Assembly: GCA_958510825.1 (NCBI GenBank) | Contig: OY294047.1 | Span: forward strand, 682,001 to 746,000 | Length of the DNA stretch: 64,000 bases | Origin: Brachypterus glaber | Lineage: Eukaryota; Arthropoda; Insecta; Coleoptera; Kateretidae | Direction: 5' to 3' | In this document: positions 20,249 through 30,700 of the stretch, piece after piece | Numbering within the stretch: position 1 is the stretch's first letter | Layout: every line of letters starts with the position of its first letter | Program-made: the position numbers and the translations under genes | The notes under the pieces: generated by a model | Told to the model about the DNA's origin: nothing | The model's input: only the letters and a program-made list of their open reading frames with translations | Database searches by the model: none

Positions 20249-20798
20249 CAAAGAACTTTTACCTCAAGAAGTAATTTCAGACCAATGTTTATGAAGGTAT
20301 CATCTTTTTGTTTGTTTATTTACTAACAGAAACGCGATACAGCTTTGTGGTGTAAAATGTAGATGTCGCTAGTCGACTTTCAGGCTACCTAGTAGCGATG
20401 TTGCGTAGTTTCCACCTTATCACGAATTCAAATCATTATACTTAAATTAAAAATGTAAAAAACTTTATTGTGTATACTATAATTATGTTTAATAATATAG
20501 TATATTTAAATCTATTAAAATTAAACTACTAGTTCATATAAAACTCATACAGAACTAATGTTTCTTAAAATTTACAATAAAATATCCAAAGTATATGTTT
20601 CCAATCGGTAACACTGTACCCCTGTCAGTCATTTTACGACATTAGACTGTGAGTTTACACATTCTTTTTCTCTCTTTACGCGTACTAAGTCTAAACAATA
20701 GTCACTCCCCACCAGCCCCTCACCGTAGTTGGTTCACGCTTCAAACAAAGCATACGGTAGATTTCATCATGTTCCTTCTTGAGGTAAAAGTTCTTTGT
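20249..20798. mobile_element. TIR element with CAAAGAACTTTTACCTC ends
   Basis: CAAAGAACTTTTACCTCAAG at the left has its complement at 20776-20798. No transposase ORF. Confidence 0.6.
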
Positions 20799-21033
20799 GT
20801 GGATTCTAAGGCCTGCAAGTCCCGGAACCATCGATTAAGGCATATATAATATTAAACACCAAACTCGGGCTCCAAAATGTATTTGCGGGCTCTATAAGGT
20901 CATGACCCTGCAGGGGCTCCATTTCAGGTTTTGTTGGGGAAAATTGATTCAAATTTGATTTAAAACATGGCCCCTTTAACCTTATTTAAACTTATTACCA
21001 ATAAAAAAATTTATTAGCATTTTTATATGAATA

Positions 21034-21246
21034 TACCGTGCGATTATAAAGTGCCGAACACTTTTTAATGCAAAACTGGCATTAGCGATGAGTAAAATGC
21101 AAGAAACCAGTGTGCGTTTTACTGGCCCCCGAGCTGTTGTACGTAGCAATTACTTGGGCTTGTAGCGCACAACTCTAACAGATGCGTGGCTTCACACGAA
21201 GAGTATTTTCTTTTCAAACTGTTCGGCACTTTATAATCGCACTGTA
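21034..21246. mobile_element. 213 bp mariner-like MITE
   Basis: TA-flanked ends: CCGTGCGATTATAAAGTGCC then GAACA at the left, and the complement of CAGTGCGATTATAAAGTGCC then GAACA at the right. No ORF. Confidence 0.75.
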
Positions 21247-21722
21247 TGTGTATATTTATCTTCTAAAAATCAGGGGGGGATTCCGCCCAGCCCCCCGTAA
21301 ACTGAATTTGCTTTATAATACGGTAATTTACTTAAAAACATTAAATTATACCCAGACAAACTATTATCTATTATATTTTATTATTATCATGATTCAGGTT
21401 TTAAATTCTTTTCTGCAAAATCACCTGTGTCTATAGTAATATCTTTAAGTAGGTTACTAAACTGAATCGTTTTTTGCTAAAAGGGCGTAAGTAAAACTTT
21501 GGGAAATTAAAAAAAAAACTTCCTATTTTATTTTATTAAAAAAAAAAATCCAAAAACACTTTTTGTTGAAAGAAAACCAAGTGTTTAATATATAGTAAAA
21601 TTTTCACACAAGCTGGAAGAGCCCTTTTTATAACTAACTAAATCCCTAAATTTGTAAAAAAGGCCCTTTTAACAAAAGTCGAAAGAAATGAGAATATTTT
21701 AAAAACGTCAACAACAGCTAAT

Positions 21723-21799
21723 CTGCCTTGCTAAGCTGAAAGGTCCTATCTGTGTATGTTAAACCTATGTAGATAGGACCTTTCAGCTTAGCAAGGCAG
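21723..21799. repeat. Perfect 29 bp stem hairpin
   Basis: CTGCCTTGCTAAGCTGAAAG then GTCCTATCT pairs without a mismatch with 21771-21799 across a 19 nt loop. Both sides are flanked by TAAT. Confidence 0.85.
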
Positions 21800-22118
21800 T
21801 AATTTTCTTCGCCGTCTGCCTCAGGTCACTGTCAGGATTTTTAGCATCTGTTGTAGGTCAGTTTGTTATTACTTCAAAGTACTCTGTACTGATCAGGAAA
21901 AAAAAAAGAAAAAAAATGTCCTTTCAACAAAAATGTGTCTATAGAGGATAGACCATAATAAAATTGTATCTAAAAATTGACTTACGCCCTTTTAGCAAAC
22001 ACCGATTCAATTAATGGATTTTAATTTAAAATTTTATCTGATTTAGTTTAAATGTTATCGAAAGTCTTGTTTGTTGCTAAAACTTGATCTGACAAATTTG
22101 ATTATTTTACGTATACAT

Positions 22119-22334
22119 ATACAGATCATTCAACCGTTTTATATACACTTCAAGGCAGAACTTGTATTCTCTTGTGTCCGTGCTGGCCTACTCTCGAATA
22201 AGATAGGTATCAATCTTTCCGCTTTTAGGACGCCAGTTGCGAATTATTATTTAGTTGAGTAAAGTGTATGCAGGGGTGTATAGGGGATACTAATTCTACT
22301 TCCAGGTGTATACAATCGATGGATTACCTGTATA
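22119..22334. mobile_element. Short TIR element with ACAGATCAT ends
   Basis: ACAGATCATTCAACCG and a GTATACA block have imperfect inverted counterparts at the right end. The inner sequence CGTGCTGGCCTACTC and the GGTATCAATC.TTCCGCTTTT block matches 51750-51800. Confidence 0.6.
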
Positions 22335-22722
22335 TTTATTAATTTTAATAATTATTATTGGGTTATTATTTTTAAAAGCCTTGAAGCTTTTTATTAGTTT
22401 AGGTTTTTTTTTTCTATAAATAAATTTTAATTTTAAAATGTTTCACATACTATTTTAATAGCATAGTAATTTCATATTTAAAATCCTTTACATACATGTG
22501 CTGGTAAATCTATAGAATTTGTCTTAAATTCTTAATTAATAATTTTATGAAATTGTAACAAATTGTTATTAACAATGTGGGTCAAACAAGCATTTTATTT
22601 ATGTTTTTATGTTTTTCTATATGTTTTACCCTGAAAAAGAGACGACAATTAACCTCGAAACGTTGACATATTATAAAGCATATATATATTTTATTTTTAG
22701 TAATATATTTTTTAAAGTAATA

Positions 22723-23475
22723 ACACAGCCACACAATTTTTTTTCTGATCTGGGGTTCTGAGTATGTTTAAACTAAGTTTTTGAGGTCGCTGAATCCGAA
22801 TCCGTTGTCTATTTAACCCCATCCCATCAGGGATTTTGCCATAACCTCAAAAAAACCATAACCATAACCATTACGAATCTGATGCCAGTTTTTCAAAATT
22901 CAAAATGGCGGATCCAATATGACGGATTAGATTTTTTAAAGTTTCTCGGAAAATTTAACCCGCTATATTGGATCCGCTATTTTAAATTTTGAAAAACTGG
23001 CACCAGATTCGTAATCAGCGACCCCAAAAATCCCCGGGTGCCATGTTTTAAGCAAATCTGTGCAACTTTAAAAATCTAATCCGCCATATTGGATCCGCCA
23101 TTTTTAATTTTGGAAAACTGGCACCAGATTCGTAATCAGCGTCTCCAAAAACCCCCGAGTACCAAGTTTCAAGCAAATCTGAGCAACTCTAAAAAATATA
23201 ATCTGCCATATTGGATCCGCCATTTTGGACGCTAACTTTTAAATTCTGACCTCGGATTCAGATTCAGCGACCCAAAATACGTAAGAATTGACTAGTCTGG
23301 TCTGCCGGACTCGAGATTTTTTTTGTGTGCCAGTGTTATGGTTATTTGAGGTTAAGGCAAAATCCTGATGTGATGGGGTTAAACAGACATCGGATTCAGA
23401 TTCAGCGACCCCAAAAACATATTGTAAACATGGTCAGAACCCCAGATCAGAACATTTTTTTTGTGTGGCTGTGTA
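22723..23475. mobile_element. 750 bp foldback with internal GGATCCRCYAT repeats
   Basis: Ends AACACAGCCACACAATTTTT then TTCTGATCTGGGGTTCTGA, and their complement at the right. The centre has four or five partial repeats of a unit with TTTTTCAAAATTCAAAATGG then CGGATCCAATATG, in both orientations, each next to GATTCGTAATCAGCG-like sequence. Confidence 0.8.
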
Positions 23476-23793
23476 ATTAGAGGTATTACATTATTTTATT
23501 GATTACTTTATTATTTATTTACCTATTTATTTATCATTTCATTGATTTATTTTGATGTGTTATTTGCAGTGGTTTTACCGTATTCAATAAATAAACAAGC
23601 CGTGAAGATAAATAATGCAGCGCATTCTATAGTATTTTTTCACCCTAAAGCTCAGGACATATTTTATTAAATGTTAAACAAACATTTAATTAAATTTTTT
23701 GGTGTATTTTTTAAATATTTTTTTTTAAATAATATCTTTTCACTATAAGTATACGTACGTTAAATTATGGATCTCAATATTTTTGATTTTCGC

Positions 23794-24195
23794 AATGGAG
23801 AATTCTCCCATTAGATTAGACAGGGACAAAAGTTCTACCCAAAAAGGATAGAAGACATACATACACTCCCACTTCCACCCAACCAAACAAATGCTGTATT
23901 TGTTCTTTGTTGAACAAATACAATATTTACTTGGCCGGGCGAAAAGTGCATTATTAAAGAAATTACTGGCGCCATCTAAATTTTAGTAGAATTATCTTAT
24001 TCTACAGATTCACATTAGCTATGTTCGTACGTGCCTCTCACTGCTACACTTTCCGGTCAACCAAATAAATACTGTATTTGTTGTATGAAAAACAAATACA
24101 GTATTTATTTGGTTGGCTGGAAAGTGTAGCACAAATGAGATAGAGATAGGGTAGACGTCTTTTGTTTCATAATTCTAGTTGTAGAGAGCTCCATT
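23794..24195 (+). mobile_element. Two-hairpin MITE, copy 3
   Basis: Same family as 2346-2750. It directly abuts the hairpin element that starts at 24200. Confidence 0.85.
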
Positions 24196-24199
24196 GGGT

Positions 24200-24580
24200 A
24201 ATAGTATATTATGCACCTAGTATGCGAACTAAGTATTTCGTGTTTGAGACTGAAGTTTTTTTGCTGAGACGTAGTCGAGGCAAAAAATCAGTCGAGAACA
24301 CTAAAGACAGTTCGTATACGTGGTGCATATAATATTTTTTCTACTACCTAAAGTTACTAACTCCAAATATGAGTTAAAAATATAGTTTAAAAATTATTTT
24401 GACATAGCTGTCAGTTTGACATATAAGTTAAAAAAAGTTAGTAGTTGTCTTAAATTTTTTTCATTGTTGACCGTCGTCAATAATAAATTAGTTTACTGAT
24501 TTTATTGGTTGCCAATGTAAACAAGCCTTGACAACGGTAGATAATATATAAGCTAGCACTTAATTAGGTAGTAGAAAAAA
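24200..24580 (+). mobile_element. Y-family hairpin element, copy 1
   Basis: The hairpin at 24200-24336 starts AATAGTATATTATGCACC and contains two GA bubbles (24240-24301). It is followed by TTTTTTCTACTACCTAA. The far end has the inverted TTAGGTAGTAGAAAAAAT. No ORF. Confidence 0.7.
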
Positions 24581-24628
24581 TATTTTTTTTAACTGACAAC
24601 AGCTATTTAACAGGTATTAATAATACCT

Positions 24629-25145
24629 GTTATATTATTTTTCTATTTTACGACTCTTATAAGCTCATAATCACACGCACTTTGCGTGTTCTTATAGGCC
24701 CATAAGAGGTCTCTACTTTCTTTTTATTTTGGGTTGGCAACAGACAAAAGCCTATCGCTTGACGTTTTCCGTGCAAATATGAACGTCGCTTTAAAGTTTA
24801 ATTTTATATATGTTTAGGTTATTTTTTACCGTGTTAAAATTGTGGCTTCGTTACTTGCAGTGAAAAGGAGAAGATATGACTATAAAATATATCAAAATAA
24901 ATTTTTTTCTTAAAATTTTAAACATGGCGAAAACTGTAATGCCAACCCGAAACAAAAATCCCTAAATCGGTCATCAATTTAAATGTAAGTTTTTTTAAAT
25001 TTTAGAGTAAAATAGAAAAAAAATATAAAGCACCCGTGTCATAACACTAATACTTTAGAAAACTCGCCGCAAGCGGCTGTTTTTCTAAACCTGCATTCAT
25101 GCGATAAAAACGGGTATTACGAAACTAGTACTTTAATATACTATT
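24629..25145 (-). mobile_element. Z-family hairpin element, copy 2
   Basis: Reverse copy of 48946-49480. It keeps both hairpins; the tip of hairpin 1 is CCGCAAGCGG. The right border is CTTTAATATACTATT. Confidence 0.75.
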
Positions 25146-26258
25146 ATCACAAGAAACGTAATTTAAACAAAATATTGAAAAAACAATGAAATTAATGTCG
25201 TAAGATTTTTTCCTCTGGACAGGGGCGTAAAATTAGGGTGTTGCCCGGTCAAACTTTTTGTCGCCACTACTGGTGGTGTAAATTCTTCTGTAATGTGTTT
25301 GGTCTTTAAGAGACAGGCTCAGTGCCTATGGCTCATTTATCTAAAATTTGAATTAGTTTGAATGGATAATTGGGGGAGTGAGTCTCTGCTCACTGATGCT
25401 GATTTGCATCTGTCATGAATTTTTGGGTGTGACGAGGAAGGTGGGAGGGGGATTTGGGGGGATGGAGTAGGGATTGGTGGTGTAAATTCATTAAGCATTC
25501 GTATTTAAATGATATGATGGTTAAAGAGGGCCTTGTTTAGTAGGTACCACCATTGTTCATTCTGTACAACTGTACAAGTTGGTAGCCCTTCGGATACCAA
25601 CTTAGTATAGTTGGATTATACGCGTAATAACCTTATCGTAAAAAGTCAAACTATACCAAAGCTATTTATTTATTTTGGCACTACCTACGCATTTGGTGTT
25701 CAACATATTTTGCAGCTTTAAAAATAAAAGGTCGTTTGGAAAAGTGTGGAAAAGAAATTCTTTATTATTATTAATATTTAAAAGTATAGACAATACTTCC
25801 TTGTTTCCCTGTTATGAGTTCAGGGAGGCCAAGACCCCCGAGCCCGTCGAAGTCGGCGCCTATGCCAGGGCATATTTGAGGGGGTAAAGGGGGGGGGGTA
25901 ATTGCCCCCATAAGACATATCTAAAAATCCAGATGTGCTGATAAAAACCATCTCATAAGAATACATTGTTTTTTTTTGTAAATTCCTAATGAAGTTTCAT
26001 GTGAATTTTTTCATCAATTAACATGGGAAGCAAGCAATTTCATAAGATTTCAAAATTTTCGTAGAATTTCGTGCGGTTTTTGGAGTTTCCGGATGAAAAT
26101 TTATGATATTTCGTGATTTTTGATGTGTATTGAAACCGGTTTTCATCAGAAAATTTTTATAGGGAACTCCATAGCAATAATCAATGCCCTTTGGGCGAAA
26201 GTATACATATATATTTATATATTTCCTTTTATATAAAGTATTTCCGACCAATGCGATA

Positions 26259-27460
26259 TACAGGGTGTTCCAAAAACACCGACAAACTTTCAGAGGTGGT
26301 AGGGGACATCAAATTCCATATTTTGTGTTTATTAAACATATTTCCGCAAACAAGCCGTTTGGACAGAACAACGAAATATGGTTTTGGGATTTTAGTTTAT
26401 TTCATCGATAAATTATTAATATTAATTTACAAGACATTAAAAAACTCACTTTTGTAAATAAATTAACCCTTTTCTGCAAATAAGCCGTTTGGGTTTCAAA
26501 GCAGTTAAATAATGATAAGAAAAATAATAATAATTTATTTCACAAAAATATGTTCAGCAAACATTAATGTTTTAAATAATATCCAAATACCTAAATTAAC
26601 TTTTTATTTCAAAATTTTCAAAACTAATGGTAAAAGCTCAGAATTTAATATAATATTAGCAAATATGTAAAATACTACAACAATAAAAAGAAGGGGCTTA
26701 GTAGAAATAGAAAAATAAACTGAGTTGTTAAATAACCCACTTTTTTTATCAAAATTAATGGAGAGTCCCTAGCACAATCCTATAGCTTATTTGGGGCTCT
26801 CCATGGCTCTGTATCTTGAACACCAAATAAATAAATAAATAAAATAAATAATAAATAAATAAATTATAGTTTACAATTGTTTAAAATATTGCGCGTTATG
26901 AGCGAACTTGTAGCTCTTAAAATTCTCTATAAGTTTTATACACTATGCATTTTTATAAGTATTTTGTTACTGTTATAGTGGGCGTTAAAAGTTGTGTTGC
27001 GCCCTCTGTAACCGTACCAATTTACCTACGAAAATTTATAATATATGAAACTTGTAGAGAATTTCAAAAGCTACAAGTTTGATCCGATGAATAATTTGGC
27101 TGAAAAATGGCGAAAACCAATTTCACCTCGAGCATGGCTATTTTTAAATTAACTTGATTGTTATAAATATAAAAAAAAATAATCCCAACAAAAATTGTTG
27201 GAAATTTCCTCCTTAAGAAAATTGGTTACATGCATTTTTATCGTAAGATGCATATTAAGCAACTCACCCCTAAAATTCAAGATAGCGGACACCCCTTACG
27301 CAAATCACCCGGTGAAAAACTAACTACTACCCTTTAAAAGTCCAAAATGATCAAAATTTGCGTTACGTAATACTTGAACGTTCCCAAAGGTACCCGTTTC
27401 ACTTTTTTTTTTTTGATGTCCCCCTGAAAGTTTGTCGATATGTTTTTGGGACACCCTGTA
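26259..27460. mobile_element. 1.2 kb TA-flanked TIR element with nested repeats
   Basis: Ends TACAGGGTGTTCCAAAAACA then CCGACAAACTTTCAG, with an inverted counterpart at the right. Inside are a copy of the 5581-6491 arm (about 26885-27330) and a half-copy of the GGGAACGTTCAAGTATTACG repeat (27347-27385). No transposase ORF. Confidence 0.75.
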
Positions 27461-27652
27461 CACAATCGAGGGACTTTAAAGCGTCTGCGCCACTTAACAC
27501 AGTATTATGTTGTCCTATAGGTAAAATGCTGCTATTTGCACCACACTAAACGTGTTGCCTAGCAAAGTCGGTTGAGTGAACTCGTCGGTTAATACATACA
27601 GCTATACAGTGAAGTGTGTTTACGTTTTAGGTTATATTTATTTATTTTTGGA

Positions 27653-27722
27653 ATGACCGGCAATAATATACCAGGTTTGACGAAGAGTGAGTGTCTCTGC
27701 GAAGATCCAGCTGCAATTAACG
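27653..27722 (+). CDS. Carbonic anhydrase exon 1 (start codon)
   Basis: ATG at 27653 opens 23 codons plus one base before gtatgt. The phase fits the ttttag acceptor of exon 2 and makes the total length a multiple of three. There is no homology support from the sequence itself, so an alternative first exon is possible. Confidence 0.6.
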
Positions 27723-30700
27723 GTATGTAAAAAAATTCTTACCCTGGTAGAAACTATTTTCCCTAAATGGACAAAAAGTGGGAAATTCCGAGGTAAAATA
27801 AAACTGAAAAATTTTCATAGTTTTTTTGTATATTTCTCGAAGTTTTAAGTGCCCCTTTTTGATTTATTTTTTAAATAGTAAAAAAGTATTTTTTCTGGAA
27901 ATTATGTTTGATATTTTTTTTTAATAAATTTTGATTAGGGGGAAAAATTTATTTTATTAGTAGCAGTATAACAAATACCAAAATATATCTAATTATCTTC
28001 AAACGTACATAACTTTCACATTTTAAATTATATTAATTAATTATTATTTAATTTAAATTAAAAATGACCTCAGAACCTATAAACTGCCGACCGGAATGGG
28101 TTCGTTTAAATACTAAAAATAAAGCTGTCACTTAACTAGTGGTACTAGTTAACAACAATTTCAGCGGTATTTTCTTTATAAGTTTAGCCCAATTTTAGGT
28201 GTGTTAAAATTCATGGAATATGACGTCATATTTAAATCTAAAAATCGCGCCCTTTTAATCTAAATAATCAGATCTATCTGAGAGAAACCTTACCCAAATT
28301 TCAATTATGAGAGATAATATCGAGAGATATATAATATATATCGAGTGCCATCATTATCTTAATATATTAATCACTTTATTTCCGTTATTCATGGGTCGAT
28401 TTTATTAAAATTCGAATAAAGAAAAAATTAAAAACTGAACCATAAAAATTCAGATATAAAGAAGTCTTGCAGATATATAATACCTGGAACATTCAAATAG
28501 TATATTATTTACCAAGTGAGAGAAGTTTAACATTTTTGCCCTGCGTCAAATTGCGGGATGAGCGCGCTAGCGCGAAGCCCGCAAGACGCGGTCTAAAATG
28601 TTAAATCTTCATTCACGTGGAAAATATACTATTTTTTTCACCACCAGTAAAATTAATTAGCTATTTATTTATTTATTTTACTAAAGTTTAATGAAAAAGC
28701 TTATAAATTTGAAATATCACGCTGGCCGTTCGCGGCCATTAAAAAAACAAATGAATAACTTGAAATTTCTGGCAGAAATTTTCTGGTGATCTGCTAAAAA
28801 TATTAAGTTAGAAAGTGTTTCCGTGTTAAGTGTAATAAAATATATAAAAATGGAAAGTGAAATACAAAGTGATGATTCTGGTACTCCCCCAGAAATAAGG
28901 GGACAGGTGAAAACTCTAGTAATCTATAATCCTTAATATATGGGTTGTATAATCTATGGCTGAATATGATGGACCAATGATTTTCACTTTTCGAAGTGTT
29001 TTTTGTAAAATATGTTTTATAGTTACTAATTTAGTTAATATTTTTTAATTTATCATGCAATAAATAAATTTGGTGCCCTAAGACACTTGTAAATAGCAAT
29101 GTGATTTAATAATTAAGTGAAACGTCAGATGCCAAAACAGCTGAATAAAAATTCATTATTAACCATGGTACAATTTCATTATTTTTAGAACCTCTGATGT
29201 CATAGGTAGAGAAATAATATTTCTACCAATAAAAAGAACAGTAATAAAGATGTGGTTTTAGGCTGGTGGTGAAAAAAATATTTTATATGATGTTGTGCTT
29301 TTAAAAAGGGGCAATAATAAATTTAATTATTTTTTTTAGGGCTCATCACTTTTTTTTCTAATTAATTTTTAAATTTAAACTCGAATGTATCAAAAATAAT
29401 AACCTTATTAACCTTTAAGTTTAAAAATTTCATTATCTAGTGATAAAATATGAGATGGCTTAATAAAACAAATAGTTAAGCATCTTATTCGGGAATATTT
29501 AACTATTTTATTTAGCTAATTCTTCCTAATTTTTATCACTTTTAAATATCCGCGAAAAAAATCTGTCAGTTGCTAAATCGGTTTAGCCGAAAAAATATGA
29601 TAACGATAAATCGAGAACGCTATGAGATAAGGACTTTTAATTTAAGAAAAGTTTATTAAGTTCTGTGCTATTGTAATTTTTTTTAGGATGTCGTGTAAAA
29701 TAACACAGGCCCAAAAAAATAAATAAAACTCAATTACAACCAGACTATATTTTTTTCATGTATTTTTGAGCTCTGAAAACTATTTGGCCGACCTCAAAAG
29801 TTTTTCAAAAAACTGTAATAAGTTTATAAAAATATACCAACAGATTACACTAGGCAACAAATCGCAAATTTTGTTGCACTGATCGAAAAGTAAATTTTTC
29901 TTACTAATTCGAGGGCGTAGAATCCGAATCTGACATTAGAAAAATTCCAGCACCTAAAATTGTTGAGATATAAGTCCAGGAAATAATTACGTTTTTTTCA
30001 AAATCTTTAAAAAATGAGTAGGATTTTAAAAATTTTAGGGTATATTAAAAAAAATACGAGGAATTCAAAAATCCATATGCCAAGGACCTACTGTCACAGT
30101 AAGTACGCGAAAAAAAAAGCTTAAAATGAAAGTGCAGAGTTTACTTAATTGCTCATTTGTGGCAAAACTATCAAATTTGTATAAAAAATTTTATAGGACG
30201 TAATTTGTAGATTATAAAATTCTCTACAAAAATATTAATACAAATATTTTTTTATTTTGATTAGTTTGTTCGTAAAAAGTAAATAAATGAAAAAGAAATA
30301 AAATTAAAGTATACAGTATAAACTTTTTTCCCGAGCCCAAAAAATATATTTTTCTTATCAATTTAAAGGCGCAGAATCCGAATCTGACCTTTAAAAAAAT
30401 CCAGCACGTCTTATTTTTTAAATTTTAGTACAGGCAATTATGCCAATTTAAAAATAATTTAATAAAACAAAATATTGTGTATTTTTTGTCGTTTTTATTT
30501 TTAATGCTTTGGGTCCCTTATGGACCATTTGAAATAAATGAATGATTTTGGTGTCAATCGATTTGTCAGGGAGTGTCATAGGTTATTAAAAAAATTATGT
30601 TTTAGAGAATAGTGGTCTTGGTTAAATTAAACAAAACTACGTTTGATATAAATTTTTAGAAACCGGGCGTATATTATATAATAAAAGTAAAATTTATCAG

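Noticed and set aside
28553..28582. Hammerhead ribozyme core (GATGA ... CGAA)
   Set aside because: The outer strands pair with each other to form a simple internal loop, not a three-way junction, and the CTGATGA and cleavage-site elements are missing.
28851..28906. Alternative first exon MESEIQSDDSGTPPEIRGQ for carbonic anhydrase
   Set aside because: It ends in phase 0 and cannot join exon 2, which needs phase 1. It could belong to an alternative transcript only with another splice site.
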